Of a stretch of DNA of 64,000 nt, positions 25,633-34,267 are shown in pieces. The stretch is from NCBI RefSeq assembly GCF_004122035.1, contig NZ_SAXA01000006.1:177530-241529 (forward strand). Direction: 5' to 3'. The notes below the pieces were generated by a model. The model searched no databases. It saw only the letters and a list, made by a program, of their open reading frames with translations, and was not told the origin of the DNA. The position numbers and the translations under genes were made by a program. Source of the stretch: Ancylomarina salipaludis. Its GTDB lineage: Bacteria; Bacteroidota; Bacteroidia; Bacteroidales; Marinifilaceae. Each line of letters opens with the position of its first letter. Position 1 is the stretch's first letter.

Positions 25633-28491
25633 TTAGTTTAATGTTTCTTTTTTAATCTTTCTGGATACTGCCCCCTGCCAAATAAAATACAAGGCTCCAA
25701 ACAGAAGTACACCTCCCAAAAACATCAAAATCTTATGAATCATACTAAATCTGAACAAGGTCTGAGTCTCACCAATAGCAACATAGCCTGACCAAAAATA
25801 GGGGTGTGATTTCAAGGCATCTGCAGATTCCAGGTAATCTAATTTAGCCTGTTGCAAAGCAACGTCTTTAGGAAAACTTTGGGATAGATACTTATAAAAT
25901 GAAGACATTAATTTAGATCCGGATAAATCTTCCACAGTCCACAGAGTCATAATCAAACTTGGACAACCAGAATAAAAGAAACCTCGTGCTAAACTCATAA
26001 CTCCCTCACCTTTCAAGAATTTTCCGTCTCCTGAATTACAAGCACTCAATACAACCATTCTGGCTTTAAGATTCATATTATAAATTTCATATGTATTCAA
26101 TAAGCCATCATTCAAGCTGTCTCCCATTTGACTGAAAACCAATTTTGAATACATGGGGTTTTCATCGTCTAAGATGGTATGCATGGCCAAATGCAATATA
26201 TCGAAGCCTTCAGCTCTTTCTTTAAATTTCGTTTCAGAAGCAAATTCATCCAGATAGGTCTCGCCTTTGAATATTTTGGAAATATTTTCAACTTCTATCT
26301 TCGCACCAGGCAGAGGATAAAGTTTTTTATTTTGAACTTGTCTGGTTACCAAAATTGTATCACTGACATTGTCATACGAAGGTGCAAATGCCAACAGCTT
26401 TTTAGAAGAAGACGTTGAAAATCCCTTTTCAGGATGCTTGTAAGCAATCGTAGCCGAATTTTGATAACTAATAGGATTGTGCCGTATTAAATAATCCAAA
26501 TTACGATAGCTCATGGTCTCAGGGTTGCCTTTTTCCTTCAGCAAAACACCAAAAGGCACGTATGCCAATTTACCTTCAGGAATGATAATTAAATGCTTAT
26601 TCTCAATCACCTCTTCATAGGGCTCTATCATTAATTGATAAAGCCTGTGAGCCGCAGATATATAATCCAGATAATATTTCATACTATTATCAGAAAAATC
26701 ATTGGTTTTTAAACTGGTCCGAATATTAGTAATACTACTCTCCAATTCACCTTTCCTTAATTTCATTTTCTTCATTTCAAAAAGCCCATTTCCTAAGGCA
26801 AATGAATATAAAGTTGAATCAGACAAGGCATATTCAATCAACACCTCGTCTTCTTTAAGCTCTTTTTGAAGTTCTTCAATTGAAATACTCGAATTATCAT
26901 ATTTCAATGCGTAGTAATCAGGATGTTCAGTCTCGAAACGCTTAACCATCTGATCATATTCACCATTTAAATCAAAGAGTGTATGACGCCAATTTGAAAT
27001 AGAATCTTGTTGGGGTTGAAGTTCTTTTCTTTCCTGATAGATCTTTTCTCGATAATCAGCGATATCCTGTTTCAATTGACGTTCCAAATTCTGTAAGTCA
27101 AGAGGAATACCACCAAAGGTTTTCGCATCTACATCATTTAAATAATTACGTAAACTAGCAGCTTTAACACGTTCCGAATATTTAAATGCGATCTCCTTAT
27201 AAATTGGGTTACCGGTCAGATCAAATAAAGTTGCCGCAACTTCAATTGCCAAAGAGAAGGTTTCATTTTCATTAGCACTAAGCGTCAATTTTGATTCCTC
27301 ATCCTGATAAGCAATACGAATCTGATCAATAACATTAACACATAAGTCGTAGGTTTTCAGAGATGATTTTAAATATTTTATTTGATTGGTAGTTTTATGA
27401 AGTTTAAATAAAGTTGAAGCTTTATCTGATAAAATCTCAAGAGTTGTCAACTGGCCATCAACTTGCTCAATATTGGGATTTTCATCAAAACCACCCCCAT
27501 GAAAATCATAAGTACTCGATACTAAAGCTTTCTGATAAAATTCCAAGGCCTTTTGATAATTCTCCTCCTTGAAATAAACTGTGCCTAGGTTTTTCAAGCA
27601 ATGTGCTGTATCCGGATGCTTCAGGCCAAATTTTGCCAAATAGATATCGTACGATTTATTTAAATATGCCTTAGACAAAACATTATTCCCTCTAGAAGAA
27701 TGAAAAACAGCATAATTCAAATAAAAACTAGCAAGGTCAGAATTACCTTCCCCATTAAACTTAATTGATTCATCAATACTCAATTTGAAGTAACGATCCG
27801 CTTCTTTATCATAACCTAGTTTGTCATAACAATTACCAATATTGCATAGATTTAAAGAAAGATCTTTAACATTTCTTTCTTTCTTAATCTTATGCCCTTC
27901 CAATAAATATTTAAGCGCATTAGTGTAATCCCTATTATTCTTTGAAACTAAGCCTAGGTTATTAATAATACGATCCCTCCACCGAGAGGCTGAAGAATTA
28001 TTTTCAATAATAAAGAGTGCTGCCTCATAAAATTTCTGTGCCTTTAAATTATCTTTAGTATAAAGGTAAATGTTTCCCATATTTAAATACACAGGGGCTA
28101 ATTTACCTGTTGATTCTCCAAAATGCTTTTTACAAATAGCTTCAGCAGAATTAAAATAAAACAAAGCATCTTTAAACTTCCCTAATCTGATTAAAGTAGC
28201 CCCATAATTGACCTTAAATCGGTATAAAAGCTCAAAATCACTCAATTCGGACTCATTAATACTACGTTCGGCTTCTTTAAAATAACCTTCCGCCCCCTTA
28301 TTATTACGAGATCGCAATTCATTTACGGCCTTATTAAAAAGAATAAGTAAGGAAGAATCGGCAGAAGTGCTAATTTCTGACTGATAAACTTGAGACGGAT
28401 TTGAAGCTTCTGTATAATAATTTGACCCACAAAGAATCAAAAAAAATAAAGTAATCAGAAGAAATCGAAATATTTCTTGTTTTTTTTTCAC
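25633..28491 (-). CDS. CHAT domain protein with TPR repeats, membrane-anchored
   Basis: Caspase-like (CHAT) protease of 952 aa, starting at GTG 28491. It has an N-terminal hydrophobic leader (FRFLLITLFFLILCGSNYY), TPR repeats (~50-350, e.g. ALFYFNSAEAICKKHFGEST, HCLKNLGTVYFKEENYQKAL), a helical linker, and a CHAT domain (~620-900) with the catalytic pair His771 (ILHLAMHTIL) and Cys818 (VVLSACNSGDG), followed by GVMSLARGFFYSGCPSLIMT. A single membrane segment near the C-terminus (ILMFLGGVLLFGALYFIW) suggests the protease faces the periplasm. It is convergent with the sigma/anti-sigma pair and divergent from the peptide genes. Cleavage of the anti-sigma protein or of the peptides is a testable guess. 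Confidence 0.9.
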   Translation of the reverse strand: MKKKQEIFRFLLITLFFLILCGSNYYTEASNPSQVYQSEISTSADSSLLILFNKAVNELRSRNNKGAEGYFKEAERSINESELSDFELLYRFKVNYGATLIRLGKFKDALFYFNSAEAICKKHFGESTGKLAPVYLNMGNIYLYTKDNLKAQKFYEAALFIIENNSSASRWRDRIINNLGLVSKNNRDYTNALKYLLEGHKIKKERNVKDLSLNLCNIGNCYDKLGYDKEADRYFKLSIDESIKFNGEGNSDLASFYLNYAVFHSSRGNNVLSKAYLNKSYDIYLAKFGLKHPDTAHCLKNLGTVYFKEENYQKALEFYQKALVSSTYDFHGGGFDENPNIEQVDGQLTTLEILSDKASTLFKLHKTTNQIKYLKSSLKTYDLCVNVIDQIRIAYQDEESKLTLSANENETFSLAIEVAATLFDLTGNPIYKEIAFKYSERVKAASLRNYLNDVDAKTFGGIPLDLQNLERQLKQDIADYREKIYQERKELQPQQDSISNWRHTLFDLNGEYDQMVKRFETEHPDYYALKYDNSSISIEELQKELKEDEVLIEYALSDSTLYSFALGNGLFEMKKMKLRKGELESSITNIRTSLKTNDFSDNSMKYYLDYISAAHRLYQLMIEPYEEVIENKHLIIIPEGKLAYVPFGVLLKEKGNPETMSYRNLDYLIRHNPISYQNSATIAYKHPEKGFSTSSSKKLLAFAPSYDNVSDTILVTRQVQNKKLYPLPGAKIEVENISKIFKGETYLDEFASETKFKERAEGFDILHLAMHTILDDENPMYSKLVFSQMGDSLNDGLLNTYEIYNMNLKARMVVLSACNSGDGKFLKGEGVMSLARGFFYSGCPSLIMTLWTVEDLSGSKLMSSFYKYLSQSFPKDVALQQAKLDYLESADALKSHPYFWSGYVAIGETQTLFRFSMIHKILMFLGGVLLFGALYFIWQGAVSRKIKKETLN

Positions 28492-28597
28492 AGTAGAAAA
28501 TAGATTTTAATAGGCTGAATATATGAATCATACACCCGATAAAATTATTCAAAACATATAGAATTCATATACTTTTGAAAAAAAACTTTCACTTTCC

Positions 28598-28632
28598 GGG
28601 TTACTTTTTACCAAAAAAGGGAATAAAGGGGT
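28598..28632 (+). promoter_or_regulatory. conserved 35-bp box, copy 2 (before the GG-peptides)
   Basis: Same element as at 24126-24160, differing only at positions 13 and 15 (A for G, C for A). It points toward the peptide genes, 40 nt before the first ATG. Sequences on both sides of the two copies differ more, so the conservation is focused on the box. Confidence 0.7.
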
Positions 28633-28672
28633 GTAAAACGATTCCAATATTCACTTTATAATTTAAATAACC

Positions 28673-28774
28673 ATGAAAAATTTTGAAATTCTTAACTCAG
28701 CACAATTATCAGAAGTAAAAGGTGGTGCAAATGAACTAACTCAAAGAGATATGGCTGAAGAGGCTATTGTTTAA
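28673..28774 (+). CDS. double-glycine leader peptide, copy 1
   Basis: A 33-residue peptide: leader MKNFEILNSAQLSEVKGG and tail ANELTQRDMAEEAIV. The leader has the hydrophobic positions and the GG end recognised by C39 peptidases and resembles GG-type natural-product precursors of Bacteroidota. The tail has no Cys, Ser or Trp and is acidic, so a lantibiotic-type product is unlikely; an unmodified signal peptide or a bacteriocin-like factor fits better. It is transcribed away from the CHAT gene, downstream of the 35-bp box. The probable exporter is encoded at 14610. Confidence 0.8.
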   Translation: MKNFEILNSAQLSEVKGGANELTQRDMAEEAIV

Positions 28775-28805
28775 ATATTTTATTAATTTTCGAAAACTTA
28801 CAGCT

Positions 28806-28907
28806 ATGAAAAATTTTGAAATTCTTAACTCGACACAATTATCGGAAGTAAAAGGTGGTGCAAACGAACTAACTCAAAGAGATATGGCTGAAGAGGCTAT
28901 TGTATAG
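28806..28907 (+). CDS. double-glycine leader peptide, copy 2
   Basis: A 33-residue near-duplicate of the preceding gene. The leader is MKNFEILNSTQLSEVKGG (Thr for Ala at residue 10) and the tail is identical (ANELTQRDMAEEAIV). Most base changes are at third codon positions, which suggests selection to keep the protein. The start codons are 133 bp apart; no separate 35-bp box precedes this copy, so it is probably on the same transcript. A small stem GTTAGA/TCTAAC lies at 28937-28952 between it and the kinase gene. Confidence 0.8.
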   Translation: MKNFEILNSTQLSEVKGGANELTQRDMAEEAIV

Positions 28908-28994
28908 TTCTATAATCTTACCTTAAATTTGATATGGTTAGAGTAATCTAACGCAAGTCTCTCATATTTATATAACATTAGAAAAGATTCCTGC

Positions 28995-29822
28995 ATGGAG
29001 AAACGTCCGACTTACTGCGAGCTAGAAGAACAGTTAGCAGTGGCATTACGAAGAGCAGAAGGAGCAGAAGATTTAAAAAATGCTTTCCTAGCGAATATTT
29101 CACACGAAATACGCACGCCCATGAATGCCATCATTGGAGCATCGGACATCCTGCGCGACGAATCATTAACTAATGAAGAAAGAAATGAATTTGCTTCTAT
29201 TTTAAATGTTAGCAGCCGTTCACTTCTCGATTTACTAAATCGAATCATCGATTTATCCCAATTAGATTCCGGAATCATGCAACTGCACGAATCTGAAATC
29301 GATCTGGAAGCTGTCATCATCAGATTATTTACAATCTATGAAGACAAAATTAAAACACTGGATAAAGACATTGCAATTGATTGCCAAATCGATTGCCCCA
29401 ATCCCAACATTGTAATTGATGGTGAAAAGCTTGAAAAATCAATCAGCTACCTTTTGGATAATGCCATTAATTTTACTCAATCCGGAGAAATTCACATTTC
29501 TTGTACCTTACATGATGATCAGAAGATCAAAATCTTTGTGAAGGACACAGGAGTAGGTATCAGTCAGGAACATCAAGAATCCATATTCAAGAGATTCAAT
29601 CAAGTTGATAATTCATATACTAGAAAACAATCTGGTGCCGGTATAGGCTTAAGTTTGTGCACAAGATATATGAAACTAATGAACGGCTCCTTAAAACTAG
29701 AGTCTGAATTAGGAAAAGGCTCAACCTTTTACCTATGCGTACCAACCCAATACAAGTCAGACGAACTTGAGGAAATGGAAACCAATTCCGGTATTCAAAA
29801 CAGAAATAGTTTTGTAGGATAA
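28995..29822 (+). CDS. soluble histidine kinase core without a sensor domain
   Basis: A 275-aa kinase consisting of a short N-terminal coiled coil (LEEQLAVALRRAEGAEDLKN), a HisKA domain (FLANISHEIRTPMNAIIG, His at ~37) and a HATPase domain (N-box SYLLDNAINFT, G1 DTGVGIS, G2 GAGIGLS). It has no membrane segment, PAS domain or receiver, and no response regulator lies beside it, so it must be steered by partners. It follows the GG-peptide genes by 87 bp in the same direction and may be on the same transcript. A lone receiver protein is encoded at 41776. Confidence 0.88.
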   Translation: MEKRPTYCELEEQLAVALRRAEGAEDLKNAFLANISHEIRTPMNAIIGASDILRDESLTNEERNEFASILNVSSRSLLDLLNRIIDLSQLDSGIMQLHESEIDLEAVIIRLFTIYEDKIKTLDKDIAIDCQIDCPNPNIVIDGEKLEKSISYLLDNAINFTQSGEIHISCTLHDDQKIKIFVKDTGVGISQEHQESIFKRFNQVDNSYTRKQSGAGIGLSLCTRYMKLMNGSLKLESELGKGSTFYLCVPTQYKSDELEEMETNSGIQNRNSFVG

Positions 29823-29941
29823 TCCACAAAATTCTTACATTCTCATTCAGTTCATTTTAGAACTGCAGACTCCTAATACCCTAATTTTTATAATCTGATT
29901 TTCTTACCTTTAATTTTAAAACGAAATTAAACAGAGAGAAC

Positions 29942-30640
29942 ATGCCTATAAAAAAACGAATTGTTGTACTTACAGGTGCAGGAATTAGCGCCGAAAGTGG
30001 CTTAAGAACCTTCCGCGAGATGGGAGGTTTATGGGAAGAATATGATGTGATGGAAGTCGCAAGTCCGCAAGCTTGGGAAAGAAATCCTGAATTAGTCACA
30101 AGGTTCTATAACGAAAGACGCAAACAACTTCTCTATTGCCACCCCAATGAAGGGCATCTTATATTACATGAATTAGAAAAATATTTTGATGTTGAAATCA
30201 TTACGCAAAATGTAGATGATTTACATGAGAGAGCTGGTAGTTCAAAAATACTGCATCTTCATGGGGAGTTAAAAAAGGCAAGAAGTACAGCTGATTCAAG
30301 TTTAGTTTATAAACTCGATCATTGGGAACTCACAGCAGAAAGCAAATGTGAAAAGGGATCTCGCCTACGCCCTCATATCGTCTGGTTTGGTGAAGAAGTG
30401 CCAGCCATTTCTAAGGCTGCAGAGATAGTCTCTAAAGCTGATATACTCATCATTGTAGGAACATCAATGAATGTGTACCCTGCAGCCGGTTTAATCGATT
30501 ACACCCCCTCAAATTGCCCCATCTATATCATCGATCCCAATGAAGTCAATATGTCTTCGTATGGTAATCGTACATTCATAAAAGAAAAAGCGAGCATCGG
30601 GATGAAAAAACTCTTTAAACTATTAGTCCCTGAACATTAA
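29942..30640 (+). CDS. cobB: sirtuin NAD-dependent protein deacylase, zinc-less type
   Basis: SIR2-family enzyme, 232 aa, which removes acyl groups from lysines using NAD. Motifs are TGAGISAESGLRTFRE (NAD loop), TQNVDDLHERAG, the catalytic His107 (LHLHGEL), HIVWFGEEVP and VGTSMNVYPAAG. Tyr56 and Arg59 (FYNERRKQL) are the class III pair that binds succinyl or malonyl groups, so desuccinylase activity is expected. The usual four zinc Cys are missing: the first pair is replaced within KARSTADSS and only one Cys (ESKCEKGS) remains. I recall the same loss in other Bacteroidota sirtuins. The gene stands alone. Confidence 0.92.
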   Translation: MPIKKRIVVLTGAGISAESGLRTFREMGGLWEEYDVMEVASPQAWERNPELVTRFYNERRKQLLYCHPNEGHLILHELEKYFDVEIITQNVDDLHERAGSSKILHLHGELKKARSTADSSLVYKLDHWELTAESKCEKGSRLRPHIVWFGEEVPAISKAAEIVSKADILIIVGTSMNVYPAAGLIDYTPSNCPIYIIDPNEVNMSSYGNRTFIKEKASIGMKKLFKLLVPEH

Positions 30641-30643
30641 TAT

Positions 30644-30680
30644 GTAAAAAAAGAAGCTGCTCATGAATATGAACAGCTTC
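30644..30680 (-). terminator. terminator of the phosphate transporter gene
   Basis: On the minus strand, stem GAAGCTG...CAGCTTC (30653-30680, with a largely paired interior) followed by TTTTTTT. Confidence 0.75.
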
Positions 30681-30713
30681 CAATCTATAATATATTTAAA
30701 CTCTTACCCGATC

Positions 30714-32972
30714 TTAATCAAGATCATCATCTTCTTTTGACGTCGTAAAATCACGAGCCGCTTTCAGAAGATTTCCTGCGTAAAGGATCAAATTTTTAGT
30801 TTCATTCAAAACACCAAGGAATAAAACAGAATTACGTGTTCCAACTTTTTCTGCTTTGATTCTCTTTATTTGCTCTTTTCTGAACTTCTTTATTGATTTT
30901 AAAAGAACTTCTTTTTCTTCGAGAACTGAATCAATATTTTCCGACAAGTAATTCCTATCGTTAATTATCGTGTTGATATGAGTAAAGAACTCAGATAATT
31001 TTGCTTGAATAATATTTAATTCTTCAATTTGTTCAGATTCCAGAGCTTTGTGATTATTATCGATATACTCATAAACTGGTTCAACAATAAAACTGGTTGC
31101 ATGAGCCATTTCACGAAGATAATCGATCAATTGGACATAGAAAGGTCCTGAATAAACACTGTCTTCACGAAGAATCTTAACCATATCAGGAACCTGGTTT
31201 TTGATTTTCTTAACTTCAGCGTTCAACTTATTCACTTTCTTAGAACACTCCTTAAGCTTAGCTCTGTCCTCATAAGCTAAACCAGTAATCATCTTTCCAA
31301 AGATACCAGGGATCTTAGCTGTCAAAGTAGAAACGGCATGTGTGCATTGTTCAGCAGCGTCACCTTTAATAATTAAAGAGTCATTATCCTCACTAACAAA
31401 AGCATCGTTTTTACGCTTGTGAATTCTATGTGAACGCACTACAAAAAATAAAGCTAGACCAAGCAAAAACACAATGGCATAGCCACCAAACCAATTAATT
31501 AAATTAGCAAATATAAATGCTGCCGAGAAAGCACAAAATGCGGTAAAAAACCAACCTCCAATAACCGTAATTACACCCGTTATTCTATAAACAGCAGAAT
31601 CACGCCCCCAGGCTCTATCAGCCAATGATGTACCCATGGCTACCATAAAAGTCACATAGGTTGTTGACAAAGGTAATTTTAGAGATGTACCAAGTGCAAT
31701 AAGAATACTCGCAACAGTAAGGTTAACCGAAGCACGAATCATATCAAATGCAGGAATATCCTTCTTTTCAATACCAGCTAAAGATACAGATGGTTGAAAG
31801 CTTTTATTAATACTTTTTTGAATTCTTTCCGGTAAAACACTTTTCAAACGGTTGTTAGCAGATAAAGATCGACGAACAATAATTCGACCAAAATAAGAAG
31901 AACCGAATCTTTCATCTCCTTCATTCTGATTACTTAAACTTAACTCTGTTTCAGTAACCGTACGAGCTTTCTTCGAAAACCAAAGTGTAAGTGTCATCAC
32001 AATACCAGCAATCAATAGCAAGTAGGTTTCTGTTTGTACTTTACCAGACAAAACTTCCATAGTTAAACCATATGGATCATTAACACCACTCGCAATATAG
32101 GCTTGGAAGGATTTAAAACCTGCTAAAGGCACACCTATGAAGTTAACCAGGTCGTTACCAGCAAAAGCCATAGCCAATGCAAATGTTCCAACCAAAACAA
32201 TAACCTTAAGAATATTCAAACGAATAAACCAAACCAATAGCTGCAAGATAACTGTCCAACCAACAAAACAAGACGCAATAATTGTAAACGTATTTGACTT
32301 TATCCAAACAAGAGCTTCTTTTGATATAAATGAAGATCCCTTAGCCCCTTTGATTAAGATAAAATAAGTAATCGCTGTAATGGCAAAACCACCAAAAATA
32401 GCTCCGAAATATTTAAAACGCTTGTCGTATTTATATGTGAAAATAATTCGTGTAATGTATTGCACCAAAGCTCCCGCAGAGAAAGCAACGACGACACTCA
32501 GGAGGATACCTGTTATGATGGCGAGTGCTTTTGCCGAATTAATATAATTCCCCAAATCCAGAAGGGTTTGGTCTGAATTCATGATTTTTACCAAAGCAAC
32601 AGCCACCGCAGCCCCAAGCAATTCAAATACAATAGAAACCGTTGTAGAAGTTGGCAGGCCTACCGTATTATAGAAATCAAGCAGAATGATATCTGTTAAC
32701 ATGACGGCCACAAAAATGATCATGATTTCAGCAAAGTAAAACTGATCAGGGTGAAAGATCCCTTTACGTGCCACCTCCATCATTCCACTGGAAAAGGTTG
32801 CACCAACAAGAATACCTAAACTGGCAATTATAAGAATTGCCCAACGTGGGGCAGCTTTAGATCCAAATGCTGAATTTAAAAAATTTACAGCATCGTTACT
32901 CACCCCAACAATAAGGTCGGAAATTGCAAGTGCAAAAAGCACAACAACAATAATCAAATAAAAATTATCCAT
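30714..32972 (-). CDS. PiT-family inorganic phosphate transporter with PhoU-like tail
   Basis: Low-affinity phosphate (metal-phosphate) symporter, 752 aa. The two inverted PiT signatures are visible: VGVSNDAVNFLNSAFGSKAA near the N-terminus and AFAGNDLVNFIGVPLAGF at ~270, with about ten membrane segments up to ~500. The C-terminal ~210 residues (from ~530) are soluble helical bundles resembling PhoU (AEQCTHAVSTLTAKIPGIFG, LKSIKKFRKEQIKRIKAEKV). Fusion of a PiT channel to a PhoU-like domain is a known arrangement in Bacteroidota and may gate transport. The gene has its own terminator and no pho neighbours. Confidence 0.92.
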   Translation of the reverse strand: MDNFYLIIVVVLFALAISDLIVGVSNDAVNFLNSAFGSKAAPRWAILIIASLGILVGATFSSGMMEVARKGIFHPDQFYFAEIMIIFVAVMLTDIILLDFYNTVGLPTSTTVSIVFELLGAAVAVALVKIMNSDQTLLDLGNYINSAKALAIITGILLSVVVAFSAGALVQYITRIIFTYKYDKRFKYFGAIFGGFAITAITYFILIKGAKGSSFISKEALVWIKSNTFTIIASCFVGWTVILQLLVWFIRLNILKVIVLVGTFALAMAFAGNDLVNFIGVPLAGFKSFQAYIASGVNDPYGLTMEVLSGKVQTETYLLLIAGIVMTLTLWFSKKARTVTETELSLSNQNEGDERFGSSYFGRIIVRRSLSANNRLKSVLPERIQKSINKSFQPSVSLAGIEKKDIPAFDMIRASVNLTVASILIALGTSLKLPLSTTYVTFMVAMGTSLADRAWGRDSAVYRITGVITVIGGWFFTAFCAFSAAFIFANLINWFGGYAIVFLLGLALFFVVRSHRIHKRKNDAFVSEDNDSLIIKGDAAEQCTHAVSTLTAKIPGIFGKMITGLAYEDRAKLKECSKKVNKLNAEVKKIKNQVPDMVKILREDSVYSGPFYVQLIDYLREMAHATSFIVEPVYEYIDNNHKALESEQIEELNIIQAKLSEFFTHINTIINDRNYLSENIDSVLEEKEVLLKSIKKFRKEQIKRIKAEKVGTRNSVLFLGVLNETKNLILYAGNLLKAARDFTTSKEDDDLD

Positions 32973-33152
32973 GTTTTTCGTTTGTAAGTTCAGGACAAAA
33001 CTACAAACGGACTAGAAAGCAAGTGTTTCCTCAAGTTTACCTTTGTGTTAACTTAAAGTTAACACGATAATAATCCACTCACCTACAATTAATTGTGAGC
33101 TGTTATTGACTTAAACTTATAACAAGAAAAAAAAATTCTAATCGGCAAACTT

Positions 33153-33527
33153 TTAAGACAAAACCCATTCTTTAGCGGCTTCCGTAGTACTAAATGGTCT
33201 TGATTCATAGCCTTCCTGCTTTGCTTTAAATAAAACAGGAATAACCAGGTCTTTAGGATCAATCGTTATAAGGGCAATTTTTAAGCCACCAAAAACATGA
33301 ATGTATTTTCTATAAAAGTTTGAAATTTCAATGTATCTGCCTACTTCAAAATCAAAACCAGACTTTCTGAAATCCAATATAAAACCTTTTACGTTATGGG
33401 GAATTAGTTTATTATTGATTGCCTGTTCCCATGAAGATGTAATATCCTCTACTGAGATTAAACCATAGTAATGCTTATAAAGAATTGACGTTTCTGTATC
33501 AAATTCAAATTTGAAATTCTCACTCAT
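33153..33527 (-). CDS. SpoIIAA/STAS-like small protein
   Basis: Soluble protein of 124 aa with the alternating pattern of STAS-like folds: strand (FKFEFDTETSILYKHYYG), helix (SVEDITSSWEQAI), strand (VKGFILDFRKSGFDF), helix (IEISNFYRKYI), strand (LKIALITIDPKDLVIPVLFK) and a final helix (STTEAAKEWVL). Bacteroidota encode many such stand-alone proteins of unknown function, often annotated as STAS or SpoIIAA-like. The assignment rests on pattern only; no phosphorylatable Ser can be singled out. Confidence 0.6.
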   Translation of the reverse strand: MSENFKFEFDTETSILYKHYYGLISVEDITSSWEQAINNKLIPHNVKGFILDFRKSGFDFEVGRYIEISNFYRKYIHVFGGLKIALITIDPKDLVIPVLFKAKQEGYESRPFSTTEAAKEWVLS

Positions 33528-33575
33528 AATATAGGTAGGGTTAGTTGTAGATTGTAAAAATCACTCCCAATTAAC

Positions 33576-33610
33576 AAAAAAAAACTCACATTCCTACCAA
33601 GAAATGTGAG
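33576..33610 (-). terminator. terminator of mgsA
   Basis: Stem CTCACATT/AATGTGAG (33585-33610) followed on the minus strand by a run of nine T; it lies 23 bp after the mgsA stop. Confidence 0.8.
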
Positions 33611-33633
33611 CCTGTAAAATTAGTTCAATCAAA

Positions 33634-34023
33634 CTATTCTTTATTCCTGTCTATTTCTGATTTATTGAGTTTTACCAGGAAATCAGCAGTAGCCAAATTC
33701 AAAGCAATGGGTACATTATTTAATACGGCAGTTCGAATTAAAGTTTGAATATCGTGCTCATGTCCATGTGGTGTTTCAGCATCGATCAGGAAAATAACTT
33801 CATCAACTTTTCCTTCAAGAATCTGTGCTGCAAGCAAAATATCACCACCGTTTGGACCATGACCAAACCCCTCAACTTCAAGATCCAAAACCGAATTTAA
33901 TAATTTAGAGGTATTAGATGTACCTATTAATTTATGTTTTTTTAATTCATCAAGATGGCGCTTTACCCAAGCCAACATTTCACTTTTCTTCTGATTATGT
34001 GCGACTAATGCAATTCTTTTCAT
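33634..34023 (-). CDS. mgsA: methylglyoxal synthase
   Basis: Converts dihydroxyacetone phosphate to methylglyoxal and phosphate, a bypass of lower glycolysis used under phosphate limitation or sugar-phosphate overload. The 129-aa chain shows IALVAHNQKKSEML, TSNTSKLL, the phosphate/catalytic loop GHGPNGGDILLAAQI, the His-rich TPHGHEHDIQTLIRTAV and the closing NLATADFLV, all hallmarks of MgsA. It is the normal length minus the C-terminal tail of the E. coli enzyme. A phosphate transporter gene lies about 660 bp away, on the same strand, but is not in the same transcript. Confidence 0.93.
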   Translation of the reverse strand: MKRIALVAHNQKKSEMLAWVKRHLDELKKHKLIGTSNTSKLLNSVLDLEVEGFGHGPNGGDILLAAQILEGKVDEVIFLIDAETPHGHEHDIQTLIRTAVLNNVPIALNLATADFLVKLNKSEIDRNKE

Positions 34024-34198
34024 TCGTATACTATTAATTTTTTAAAATCGATTCTATATAAACATTCAACTAATGCATAAAAATGACATAAATTGAAGAT
34101 CTCCAAATTAAGAAACTGTTTCCAACAATCGGTATTCAAAAATAATCAGAATCTGTATAAAAACACTTATACTCGTGTTAAATAAAGATTATTAAAGG

Positions 34199-34228
34199 TT
34201 TGAGATTTATCTAAATCTGTTATATTTG
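34199..34228 (+). promoter_or_regulatory. promoter of the SPOR lipoprotein genes
   Basis: TTTG at 34199-34202 and TATATTTG at 34221-34228, 18 nt apart. A second -7-like motif, TAAATTTG, at 34253-34260 ends only 7 nt before the ATG but lacks a well-spaced partner. Confidence 0.55.
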
Positions 34229-34267
34229 TTAGTAATTTGATTTGCATTATATTAAATTTGCATCCAT

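Noticed and set aside
34253..34260. TAAATTTG as the main promoter of the first SPOR gene
   Set aside because: It has no TTTG at a proper distance upstream, while TTTG-N18-TATATTTG at 34199-34228 does.
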